A stretch of DNA of 36,988 nt from a virus, in the IMG/VR virus record IMGVR_UViG_3300042691_026848, positions 1-36,988 of that record, one strand, 5' to 3'. Within the stretch, counting starts at the first letter, position 1. Each line of letters opens with the position of its first letter. Below the pieces are notes generated by a model, which saw nothing but the letters and a program-made list of their open reading frames with translations, was not told the DNA's origin and did not search any database. Both the position numbers and the translations under genes were made by a program. Positions 7,491 through 15,867 of the stretch are shown here, in pieces.

Positions 7491-7801
7491 TGCCGCTGTT
7501 CCGTTGGATCGGCGGTGTTGAGTGTGGGGACGCGGCCGAAACGGTCGCGTTCCGCCTTACGTTCCCGCTGGGCGAGGTTGTCGAGGTAAACGACGCCACT
7601 GCCATCATCAAACTGCGCAACAACCGCTTTTTTGAGGAAGTGACGTATGGCGACAGTGGCGCAGTTGGGAGCGCGGGCGCTGCGGAAGCTGGGATTAGCC
7701 CCCGTCGCCGTGGCCGACCGCCCAAGCAGCGGCTCGACGGTGACGGTAGCGGTGATCGCCAATCGGACACTGCGGATTTTGGGGGCGAACCCGATTGCTG
7801 A
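7490..7801 (+). CDS. small head-completion-like protein with a GRPPK tail
   Basis: 103 residues; the ATG overlaps the previous TGA. The N-terminal 50 residues form a small beta domain (FRLTFPLGEVVEVNDATAII) followed by FFEEV, and RRGRPPKQR (residues ~72-80) is an AT-hook-like basic motif. Short proteins of this plan between coat and adaptor genes are common in tailed phages, though their function is unclear. The last ~50 codons are read in a second frame as the start of the adaptor gene at 7647, which has its own strong ribosome-binding site, so 155 bases appear to code twice. Confidence 0.5.
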   Translation: MPLFRWIGGVECGDAAETVAFRLTFPLGEVVEVNDATAIIKLRNNRFFEEVTYGDSGAVGSAGAAEAGISPRRRGRPPKQRLDGDGSGDRQSDTADFGGEPDC

Positions 7802-8918
7802 GGCGGATGCGGCCAGTAATTCGGGGACGGTAACTGTCGCGGTCGTTGCGGCTCAGGCGTTGCGGCGCTTGGGCTTCAACCCGCACGCTTATGCCGATGT
7901 GCCCGCGCAAACGGGCACGACGGACACGACCGACATCGCGACCCGTGCGCTTCGGATGCTGGGGATTGTCGCGGCGACGGAAACGCCCGCGACCGAGGAC
8001 CAGACCGAGGCCGAGACAAAGGCGATGGCGGCGCATCAGCACTTGTTGTCTGTTTGCTTCGTCCCATGGGGTGACGGGGAGGTCCCGGCGTCGTGCGCAG
8101 AGCATTACGTCATCATGACCGCGCACCTCCTGGCGCCATCGTTCGGGATCACGCCCAACCTACCTGCCAGTTTTGAAGGCGCGCGGGATGGCATTCGGGC
8201 GGTTGCGTGGTCGGGAACGTATGGACAGACGGCAGCAGAGGAACAGGTCACCTATGTTCATGAAATGCTGGCTGCCCTGAATTTCGTGTCGTGGGCATCG
8301 TCCGCAATCCCGACATGGGCCGCTGGTCATTATGCCGCGATGGCGTCCTATCTGTTGGCGCCCGGCAGCGGCGTCGCCGTGGATGGGGCTGTCTATGATC
8401 GTGCTCTAGACGTCATCCGCACCGCGTCTTTGACTGGTAGCGCGGGGCAGTCCAGGGCGGAAACCGAGGTCAACGCAGCGCATCAGACGCTCAACGCGAT
8501 GGGCTTTGTGACTTGGACCACCGCGGCAATTCCGGAAGGGGCGGCCGAGCATTACGCCATCATGGCGGCTGCGCAGCTTGCCCCGGTCTACGGTAAGCCC
8601 CGCGATGACGCGGCGTATGCCAGTGCCATCGCTATGGTACGGCGGTTCGTTTATTCCGGCGCCACGGGGCAGAGCATCGCAGAGGCGAAGGTGCGGGCCG
8701 CTTACGGCTCTCTCGCCGCGCGGGGCTTGTCGCGGTGGACGCTGGCCAGCATTCCAGAGGAGGCAGAGGAGCCGATTGTCATGATGGCAGCCGCTCTGCT
8801 GGCTCCTGACATTGGCGAACCCGTCCCCCCTGGCATGTATCAAGCGGGTGAGACCGAAATCCGCCGAATCACTGCGCTAGGAACCAGCCGCACGGCCGTT
8901 GTTCCGGAGTACTACTAA
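7647..8918 (+). CDS. head-tail adaptor (gp4-like) built from tandem repeats
   Basis: 423 residues from ATG 7647, preceded by GAGGAAG at 7 nt. It has two repeat systems. Residues 4-106 hold four copies of a ~13-residue helix (ARALRKLG, NRTLRILG, AQALRRLG, TRALRMLG) exactly 30 residues apart. Residues ~135-410 hold four copies of a ~74-residue unit with conserved IPxxAAEHYxIMAAxLLAP. The combination ALRMLGIVAATETP plus IP..AAEHY..LAP is the signature of P22 gp4-type adaptors that bind under the portal, which are usually about 160 residues with one unit. This gene is therefore an expanded form. The stop codon is one base before the next ATG. Confidence 0.7.
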   Translation: MATVAQLGARALRKLGLAPVAVADRPSSGSTVTVAVIANRTLRILGANPIAEADAASNSGTVTVAVVAAQALRRLGFNPHAYADVPAQTGTTDTTDIATRALRMLGIVAATETPATEDQTEAETKAMAAHQHLLSVCFVPWGDGEVPASCAEHYVIMTAHLLAPSFGITPNLPASFEGARDGIRAVAWSGTYGQTAAEEQVTYVHEMLAALNFVSWASSAIPTWAAGHYAAMASYLLAPGSGVAVDGAVYDRALDVIRTASLTGSAGQSRAETEVNAAHQTLNAMGFVTWTTAAIPEGAAEHYAIMAAAQLAPVYGKPRDDAAYASAIAMVRRFVYSGATGQSIAEAKVRAAYGSLAARGLSRWTLASIPEEAEEPIVMMAAALLAPDIGEPVPPGMYQAGETEIRRITALGTSRTAVVPEYY

Positions 8919-11900
8919 TGGCCGCATACGCTGTTCCGTTTGCTATCCCAAAGCAGCCGCGCAGCCTCTTGCAGCCGACGCGCCGCGACTTTGCGACGAC
9001 GGCACAAGACGACTTCACGATAGAGATTACGGTCTATCCGACTGATGTGGATACGTCACCGTATGACGTAACCGACGCCACGTCGGAATTTGTCATCTAT
9101 GACGATGCCGGCCGGGAAGCCCTGACGGTTGCGGGGTCGGTTGTGGATGCCAGCGCCGGGCGAATTGATATCGACGTTGACGGAGCGGACACGTCGGAAC
9201 TGGCCGGCCGCTATTCGTTTTCGGTGTCAATAGAATTCGCCGATGGGACATCGACCGTCATTCATGGCGCGGTCCATATTTCGTCGCGCTCCGGCGTTGA
9301 AGCTATTTCCGGGTCCGTAGCGACATCCGGAACAACGCCGATTGATCTGACAGAGGTGACGATTGCAACGGCGGTCATCACGACCGCCGAGATTGGCGAC
9401 CTGACGGTGACCGGCGCTTTTGCCGCGGAAGGCAATGGGACGTTTGCCGGTGACGTGACGATCGCCGGGACCTTGGGTGTGACCAAGGCTGCGACGTTTG
9501 GCGCGGGCGTTTCGATTACAGGCAACGCCAGCGCGACAGGGACGCTTGCCGTCACTGGTGCCGCGTCGTTTTCGTCTACGGTTTCAACCGGCGGTTCGGT
9601 GACCGTGACGGGCGATATCACGGCCAGCGAAGGCATGATTGCAGATCGCCTTTGGGTGCAGTACGGCTCAAAGCACGAAATGGTTGGGGCGTTTTCCAAC
9701 GCCACGGCTCCGTTTGTTGTCCAGGGTGGGCTTGCCCGTGTCACTGGGGAAGACGCGCCAGAGGGGCGGCGCATCCTTAACCGGATTTTGGTCAATCCCG
9801 ACTTGGCTGCGCCAGTGGCGTCCGAGAACCAAGGCGGATCAGTCACGGTCTTGGACGTTCTGACGAACCTCGGCACAGCCGGGGGTGTCGTCGCGGATAG
9901 CTGGGATGGGTCGCGAACCGGCCTTATCCGCGCCACGCTTAACCAAAAAAACGTGCCCGCGTCTAGTGCATCCCCTGTGCTGGGATCGACGCAACCGGCG
10001 CTTAACGTCGCGTGGACGACCATAACGGCAGACGCTGGGATGGGTGGCGAAGCCCCGGAATTGGGGCTTACGACCGGATCGCACCTGTTGGATTATGGTA
10101 ACATCACGCTCCGCGATGGTGCGGCCAATCTGACCAACGTCAGATTCCGCGAGTATGGTCTGTTCATGGCCGCCGGCGCGTCGTCTCGCGTTGTGTATGG
10201 GACCTTGCATAACGTCATTGCCATCGAAGGCGCGTTCCCCACCGAACAATTCGTTGCGTATTCTGGGTTCCGCAAAGGGCGCGCCTCGCCGGGGTGGCGG
10301 CGGTTCATTGCTGCGGGCGGACAGGGTTACGCGGGCGTTGACGCCATCAGCGGCCGGTTTCTGGCGTTTGAGGCGTCGCGGTCCGATCCCATTCCCACGG
10401 CAGAGATGGGGCTGGACGTCCGGGATGTCGCTTTCAGCAAGGCCGCGATTTCTTGGCCCAATGGCGAGGTGACCGGCGGCGAACTGGACGATATCGACAC
10501 CGGGGCGGTCCGCGTCGGCAGCGGATATTTCCGCAGATCGGCAACCGGCGCGACAATCGAGGCGCGGGGTTATGTCGGGCAGCCGTCCGGGTATGTGTTT
10601 GATCTCGGGTCCGATCTGGTTAACGGCGATCCCGTCGTCACAGCGCGGAATAACTGCCTGGGGGATGACGAGTACGGCGGGACGTATCGCTTCTATGGCG
10701 TGAACGGCTCAAACGAGTTTACGCGCGCCGAGGTTTTGAACCAACCAACAGCTTACGGGACTGCGCCAGTCGCGCCCATTTCCGTGCGGCTGCGTCAGGG
10801 CAGTCTGGGTAAGGCTGAATTTACTCAGACTGGAACCGCGACGACGACGTCGCATCCGTCGCCCATGACCGCTGTCGATACGGATTACTACGTCGGCCGG
10901 TATCTGGCCTATTACACCGGCGCGGCGGCTGGCGAGCGACAGCTTATCACGGCATACGACGCCACGACCGGCGTTCTGACAACCAACGCTTTTTCCACGT
11001 CCCCGACAGCGTCGGTCAACGTCGTGCAAAACGAGCGGTTCCAATCCGCGTTGCCGACCGTAGAGGATACAATTGTCAATTCGTGGCAGTTTACCAAAAA
11101 CGGCGGGACTGGCACGCTGTCGCGAAACACCAACCCGACCTATGCAATCATCACGGGCGACGGGACGAACGCGGTTTCTATCGACCAGGTGGTTACGCTA
11201 ACGGATGACACCGATTGCCGGGTGTATGTGCTGGCATCGGCGGGATACACCATCAAGGTCGGCACGAGCCGGGGCGATGACAGCCTGTTGTCAGTGGCGA
11301 TTGTCGCGGAACCGCCGGACGAGGACGGCAACTATGAATACGTTGCGGTAGATTACCCGTTCCGATCGTCTGGAACCTCGATCTGGATCAGGATTGAGAA
11401 TTCCAGCATCATTCCCGCGAACGTCAAATCGGTGCGCTGCGCCACTGACGCGGCGGGGTTGTCGCTGCTGCTAGGGGTGCGAGCGGGCATCGAAGCCGCG
11501 CCTTTGACGCTGGACCACGTATGGACGGCAGCAAATACGCTGTCCGTGCAGCCCGGGGGCGGCAAAACGGACGTCGGCGGGGCGTTGGCGGTAACGGGCG
11601 CCACGACAGCCGCAGCGGTCACGGCTAGCGGCGCGGTGACGGGCGCAACGTTCATCCCGACCAGCGCATCCGCTCCGACGAACGGCCTATACCTGCCCGC
11701 GACCAATACCTTGGGCTTTGCGGTCAATTCGGCGGCCGAGGTCCAATTGACCGCTTCCGCGCTGTCGCCCGCAGTCAGCGATGGCAACGCGCTTGGGACC
11801 AGTGCCTTGCCATGGGCCGACCTATTCTTGGCGTCTGGCGGAGTTATCGACTTCGCTGCTGGCAATGCCACGGTAACGCATTCGAGCGGCGCGTTGGCGT

Positions 11901-13396
11901 TTGGCGTGGCTGCGGCGAGCTTCACAGGCACGGTGGACGCGGCCGGGAACTTTTCCGTCGCCACGTCCAAATTCACGGTCGCGGCGGCGTCTGGCAACAC
12001 GGTTGTCGGCGGTACGCTAGGCGTCACCGGCGCAACGACGGTTGCCGCTCTGACCACTTCGGGTGATCTGACGGTCGGATCGTCCAAGGTGACAATGGCG
12101 GCCGCGACCGGCAATACAGCCATTGGCGGGACTCTGTCTGTAACGGGTACAACGACAGCCGCAGCCGTGACAACGTCGGGTGACGTCACTGTCGGGTCGT
12201 CGAAGGTCACCATGGCCGCGGCCACGGGGAATACGGCGATCGGTGGGACGCTCGCTATTACCGGGGCGACCACGGCGGCGGCTGTTACCGCATCTGGGAC
12301 CGTGACCGGCGCAACGTTTGTCCCGTCGTCCGCGTCTGTTCCGTCTAACGGAATGTATCTACCGTCAGCCAATACCCTGGGATGGGCGGTCAACTCGGCT
12401 GCGGAGTTGCAGCTAACGTCCACAGCCCTATCGCCGGCGGCCAGCGGGGGCAGCACGCTCGGGACGACAAGCCTACCTTGGGCTGGCCTCAATATCGGTT
12501 CCGGTGGCACAATCGACTTTGCCAACGGCGACCTTACCGTCACGCATTCAACGAACGCCCTAACTCTCACGGGCGGATCATGGTCCGTGCCGACGCTCTA
12601 CACGACCGGCGTCAGCTACTTGGGCGGCAATGCGACTGCGCCCACGGCCATTTCCGGCGGGCAACTCTATATCCACTCGACAGACAGCACGCTCACGGCG
12701 GCGGTTGTTGACGCTTACGCCAATTCAACCCGCCTTGTGTTCCGCCGCGCGAACACCAGCGCGGCGGCCCCTTCCGCGCTGTCGAGTGGCGACACGATTG
12801 GCGCGATTGAAGCCCGCGGCCATGATGGATCAGCATATACGACGTTGCGCGCCGGCATTTCGTTCCTTGCTGCCGAAACATGGACCGGGGCAGCCCAGGG
12901 CGGCTATATCGCATTCAATACAACGAAAATCGGCGCCATTACTGGGGCGACGGAGCGGGCGCGGATTTCGGCGAACGGTGCGCTACTGATTGGCGGAACA
13001 ACTGACGACGGGACGAACAAGCTACAGGTAACCGGCGCAGGCACGTTTTCCGGGAACGTCACGACCAGCGGCTACGTTATCAAGTCAGTTGGGCAGGGTC
13101 TTACCGCGACCGGCACGACGCGGACAGATGCGTTGCAGCTTGCCGCGCAGATCAATCATGTTGGGACTACTGCCAGCGGGACGGGCGTGAAACTGCCCAC
13201 GGGCGTTGCTGGGATGGATATTGTGATATTCAACGCAGGCGCCAATGCGCTCAAAGTCTATGCCTTGTCGTCGGAAACGATTGACGGGACGGCGGGAAGC
13301 ACGGGCGTCACACTGTCGGCGGGGGCGCGGTGTAGATACTTTTTCACGACGACAAACACGTGGATCAGTGCGCTGATGGGCGCAACGTCGGCATAG
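8918..13396 (+). CDS. long tail fibre or tailspike protein
   Basis: 1,492 residues, the largest gene here. The ATG overlaps the previous stop. The N-terminal ~120 residues form a compact beta domain (FAIPKQPRSLLQPTRRDF, then TIEITVYPTDVD) that likely anchors to the tail. Most of the rest is Gly/Thr/Ala/Ser-rich beta repeats typical of trimeric fibres. Around 11944-12294 there are three 39-residue repeats, and a ~104-residue block is duplicated at 11584-11895 and 12250-12561. The last 80 residues (VKLPTGVAGMDIVIFNAG, then LKVY, then TWISA) resemble C-terminal tips of phage fibres. It would bind the host surface. No peptidase-type chaperone motif or glycosidase residues are evident. Confidence 0.8.
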   Translation: MAAYAVPFAIPKQPRSLLQPTRRDFATTAQDDFTIEITVYPTDVDTSPYDVTDATSEFVIYDDAGREALTVAGSVVDASAGRIDIDVDGADTSELAGRYSFSVSIEFADGTSTVIHGAVHISSRSGVEAISGSVATSGTTPIDLTEVTIATAVITTAEIGDLTVTGAFAAEGNGTFAGDVTIAGTLGVTKAATFGAGVSITGNASATGTLAVTGAASFSSTVSTGGSVTVTGDITASEGMIADRLWVQYGSKHEMVGAFSNATAPFVVQGGLARVTGEDAPEGRRILNRILVNPDLAAPVASENQGGSVTVLDVLTNLGTAGGVVADSWDGSRTGLIRATLNQKNVPASSASPVLGSTQPALNVAWTTITADAGMGGEAPELGLTTGSHLLDYGNITLRDGAANLTNVRFREYGLFMAAGASSRVVYGTLHNVIAIEGAFPTEQFVAYSGFRKGRASPGWRRFIAAGGQGYAGVDAISGRFLAFEASRSDPIPTAEMGLDVRDVAFSKAAISWPNGEVTGGELDDIDTGAVRVGSGYFRRSATGATIEARGYVGQPSGYVFDLGSDLVNGDPVVTARNNCLGDDEYGGTYRFYGVNGSNEFTRAEVLNQPTAYGTAPVAPISVRLRQGSLGKAEFTQTGTATTTSHPSPMTAVDTDYYVGRYLAYYTGAAAGERQLITAYDATTGVLTTNAFSTSPTASVNVVQNERFQSALPTVEDTIVNSWQFTKNGGTGTLSRNTNPTYAIITGDGTNAVSIDQVVTLTDDTDCRVYVLASAGYTIKVGTSRGDDSLLSVAIVAEPPDEDGNYEYVAVDYPFRSSGTSIWIRIENSSIIPANVKSVRCATDAAGLSLLLGVRAGIEAAPLTLDHVWTAANTLSVQPGGGKTDVGGALAVTGATTAAAVTASGAVTGATFIPTSASAPTNGLYLPATNTLGFAVNSAAEVQLTASALSPAVSDGNALGTSALPWADLFLASGGVIDFAAGNATVTHSSGALAFGVAAASFTGTVDAAGNFSVATSKFTVAAASGNTVVGGTLGVTGATTVAALTTSGDLTVGSSKVTMAAATGNTAIGGTLSVTGTTTAAAVTTSGDVTVGSSKVTMAAATGNTAIGGTLAITGATTAAAVTASGTVTGATFVPSSASVPSNGMYLPSANTLGWAVNSAAELQLTSTALSPAASGGSTLGTTSLPWAGLNIGSGGTIDFANGDLTVTHSTNALTLTGGSWSVPTLYTTGVSYLGGNATAPTAISGGQLYIHSTDSTLTAAVVDAYANSTRLVFRRANTSAAAPSALSSGDTIGAIEARGHDGSAYTTLRAGISFLAAETWTGAAQGGYIAFNTTKIGAITGATERARISANGALLIGGTTDDGTNKLQVTGAGTFSGNVTTSGYVIKSVGQGLTATGTTRTDALQLAAQINHVGTTASGTGVKLPTGVAGMDIVIFNAGANALKVYALSSETIDGTAGSTGVTLSAGARCRYFFTTTNTWISALMGATSA

Positions 13397-13404
13397 GGTG
13401 GACA

Positions 13405-13698
13405 ATGGCACTCGCAATTGATCTCGAAATCGGTGACAGCGGGCTGACTGTCGGATATTGGCGGATTAGCCATATCGTCGCGGATTTCCCGGCCGGTGGC
13501 GGCGCAACGATCGAAGTGACGCTTGACGGGTGGCTGGACGCCAACGCCAGGGCAGCCGGCAAGCTGTCGGTTCCCGGGGCGCGGCGGTTTGTCACGGTCG
13601 GGATTGAAGACGCATCCGACGCGGACGGTATGAGTAAGGCCGCACTTTACGCCGCAGCCAAGGGGCACTCGATTTTCGAGGGGGCGGCGGACGTCTGA
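13405..13698 (+). CDS. hypothetical 97-residue protein between fibre and tail hub
   Basis: The ATG at 13405 has GGGTGGA just upstream and lies 8 bases after the fibre stop. The product is beta-rich (IDLEIGDSGLTVGYWRISHIVADF; GATIEVTLDGWLDANARAAG) with a helical end (SKAALYAAAKG). It resembles a small phage-tail immunoglobulin-like or accessory domain, but I do not recognise a family. The stop overlaps the ATG of the tail hub gene, so it is probably made with it as a virion or assembly protein. Confidence 0.6.
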   Translation: MALAIDLEIGDSGLTVGYWRISHIVADFPAGGGATIEVTLDGWLDANARAAGKLSVPGARRFVTVGIEDASDADGMSKAALYAAAKGHSIFEGAADV

Positions 13699-15161
13699 TG
13701 CCGCGCATCCCCTTCGCTGTCCATAACTACAAACTGGACAGCCTGCCGGCATCCGCGCAGGACTTAATCAACCTCTATGCCGAGGAACTGCCGGAGGGGT
13801 CGCGCTCGCCTGTCATGGTGCGCCACGTGCCAGGGTTTGAACTGTTCGCGACGGGCGGATCGTCCAAAGTCTGGGCCATGTGCGAGTTTCAGGGCGAAAT
13901 GTATTTCGTTACCGGGTTCAGCACGCTGGTCCTCTACAAAGCGACGACAGCGGGCGTTGTCACCAGCATCGGCACTCTGACAAGCGGCGGTTCGCCGGTT
14001 TCAATGGCGGCCAGTGCGTCACAGCTTGTGGTGGTCGCATCGCCTTATGCGTGGGTCGTGTCAGGTGGGACGGCCACGCTGATCAGCGATCCAGACTTTC
14101 CGTCGGTGCAGAATGTCACCTATTTGGGCGGGTATTTTGTATTTACGGAAACCGGGTCCGATCAATACGTCGTATCGGACTTGAACAACGCGGCATCGTA
14201 TTCCGCGCTGATGGTCGCCAGTGCTGAAAGCGTTCCCGATCAGGTGCGGCGGGTGATCGCCCGCAATAATGAGTTGTGGGTTTTCGGGTCACGGTCCATT
14301 GAAATCCACGTGCAGACAGGGGAAGCCGACTTTCCTTTCCAGAGGGCCAACGGCGGGACGGTGGACATCGGCACCCCGGCAGCCGCGTCTGTCGCCAACG
14401 TGGCGGACAGCATTTGTTGGCTGGGGTCGGATCGCATTGTCTACCGCGCCACGGGCTACCAGCCGCAGCGGATCAGCACGCACGCGATTGAGAAAGAGGT
14501 TGAGCCGTTTGTGCAACCAGAGTTGGCCACTGGGTTCGCCATCGTCTACCAAGGCCACCCGCAATACGTGCTTTCGTTCCCCTCGACGACGCAGGCCAAC
14601 ACGGGGCCGGGTCGGACTTTTGTTTATGACATCGCAACGGGCCTATGGCATCGGAGGGCTTCTACCATCACGTCAGGCGTTCCCGGCGGATGGGGCGTTG
14701 CATGTGCCGCGCGGTTCGGCGGCTCGACCTTGGCAGCGAAGATGTTGGTCGGGGGTGCGTCGGATGGCAATCTTTACACGCTCAAACAGTCGCTTGCGAC
14801 GGAAGCGGGGACTAGCCTGACGGCGATCGCGACCCTTCCCCCGCTTTGGGCACGAGGCGAGATTGCGCGGCTTGATAGCGTCGAACTCGAAATAGAAACC
14901 GGTGTGAATGCCAGCACGCTCGACGTCGCGTTGTCGTGGTCCGACGACGGCGGCCAGACATGGGCGACGGGTGTGGACAGGTCCATGGGCGCGTCTGGTG
15001 ACTATGGTATCCGCGTAATCTGGCGGCGGCTCGGGTCATTCCGAAACCGCATCCTGCGCTTTACGTTCGACGCCGGCGCGAAGATCGCAGCCTATGGCGC
15101 GGACGTGCGGATCAGCGGGACCAATATCCAAATGGGAGAGCAGCCGCGTGCCCCTGCTTGA
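13698..15161 (+). CDS. tail hub / packaged-DNA stabilisation protein (P22 gp10-like)
   Basis: 487 residues. It follows the pattern of P22 gp10: a short N-terminus (MPRIPFAVHNYKLDSLPASAQDLINLYAE), a region of repeated short beta strands (residues ~45-300) with SDLNNAASYSALMVASAESV and LWVFGSRSIEIHVQTGE, and a C-terminal beta domain (LDVALSWSDDGGQTW, then WRRLGSFRNRILRF). In P22, gp10 sits between gp4 and the tail needle and plugs the portal after packaging. Here it follows the gp4-like adaptor and fibre genes. The next gene begins before its end, at GTG 15148. Confidence 0.85.
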   Translation: MPRIPFAVHNYKLDSLPASAQDLINLYAEELPEGSRSPVMVRHVPGFELFATGGSSKVWAMCEFQGEMYFVTGFSTLVLYKATTAGVVTSIGTLTSGGSPVSMAASASQLVVVASPYAWVVSGGTATLISDPDFPSVQNVTYLGGYFVFTETGSDQYVVSDLNNAASYSALMVASAESVPDQVRRVIARNNELWVFGSRSIEIHVQTGEADFPFQRANGGTVDIGTPAAASVANVADSICWLGSDRIVYRATGYQPQRISTHAIEKEVEPFVQPELATGFAIVYQGHPQYVLSFPSTTQANTGPGRTFVYDIATGLWHRRASTITSGVPGGWGVACAARFGGSTLAAKMLVGGASDGNLYTLKQSLATEAGTSLTAIATLPPLWARGEIARLDSVELEIETGVNASTLDVALSWSDDGGQTWATGVDRSMGASGDYGIRVIWRRLGSFRNRILRFTFDAGAKIAAYGADVRISGTNIQMGEQPRAPA

Positions 15162-15423
15162 TTTGCCTCCGTCGCGGGCGACTGTTCTCGAAACCGGCGG
15201 CTGGTTTGCCTCGCCTTGGTCCACATGGCTTGCCGCATTGCGTCGCCAACTGACGGGCCAAGGGGCCATCATTCAGTTGCCCGGCTATACCGTTGCCACC
15301 TTACCAGATGCCGCGACAAACGTCCGGGGTTTGGTGTATGTATCGGACGGAACGAGCAACAAGCGTTTAGCCGTGTCGGACGGCACGAATTGGCGCTTCC
15401 CTGACGGAAATGTGGTTTCATGA
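15148..15423 (+). CDS. small tail-fibre-associated protein
   Basis: 91 residues from GTG 15148, chosen because GGGAGAG lies 7 bases upstream and no in-frame ATG fits. The second half (VATLPDAATNVRGLVYVSDG, then KRLAVSDGTNWRFPDG) is a module found in many phage tail fibres and spikes, usually near their C-termini. The first half (residues 1-40) carries LPPSRATVLETGGWFASPWSTWLAAL, a helical segment. It may be a detachable fibre cap or assembly protein. It overlaps the gp10-like gene by 14 bases and the next gene by 4. Confidence 0.6.
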   Translation: MPLLDLPPSRATVLETGGWFASPWSTWLAALRRQLTGQGAIIQLPGYTVATLPDAATNVRGLVYVSDGTSNKRLAVSDGTNWRFPDGNVVS

Positions 15424-15866
15424 TCCACGAAGTTGCATGGCCCGACGTAGCCGACACTCTGGAAGACATGGGCCGCGAGCATTGGGCCGAGGCGTCGGGC
15501 GGGGTGGTCGGGGAATACCGGCTTAACCGCAACCTTCTGGACCTGATGCACTCGGCCGGCATGTTGCGGACGATCGTTGCGCGCGATGATGATCGGATCA
15601 CCGGCTATCTAATCTGGACGCGCGATGTGTCGGTTGAATGCACCGACGCCAACGGCTGGGAGATGGGGCCGTGGTATGCGGCGCCAGGCGCGGCTTGCGG
15701 CGGGACGCTTTTGCGCTGGTGCATCGACCGGTTCCGCGAGGAAGGTGCGCAGCGGGTGCGGCTGCATCATACCGTGCATGGACGTGGCGCGAAGGCGGCG
15801 GTCTTGTTTCAACGGCTTGGAGCGAAACCGTATCAGACCGAATACCGGCTGAATTTGGGGGCGTGA
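15420..15866 (+). CDS. GNAT-fold protein (internal virion protein A-like)
   Basis: 148 residues; the ATG overlaps the previous TGA. It has a GNAT pattern: helix, beta (LRTIVARDDDRITGYLIWTRD), a central strand ending in WEMGPWYAAPG, then GGTLLRWCIDRFREEGAQRVRLHHTVHG with the acetyl-CoA-type GxxL turn, and a late FQRLGAKPYQTEYRLNL. In podoviruses a GNAT-like gene often precedes the ejection proteins, as T7 gp13 does, and may be structural rather than enzymatic. The pyrophosphate-binding loop is weak (AACGGTLL), so acetylation activity is uncertain. Confidence 0.7.
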   Translation: MIHEVAWPDVADTLEDMGREHWAEASGGVVGEYRLNRNLLDLMHSAGMLRTIVARDDDRITGYLIWTRDVSVECTDANGWEMGPWYAAPGAACGGTLLRWCIDRFREEGAQRVRLHHTVHGRGAKAAVLFQRLGAKPYQTEYRLNLGA

Positions 15867-15867
15867 A

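Noticed and set aside
11353-12570. Long reverse-strand frame (405 codons) opposite the tail fibre
   Set aside because: A by-product of Gly/Ala/Thr-biased codons in a GC-rich gene; no ribosome-binding site and no domain.
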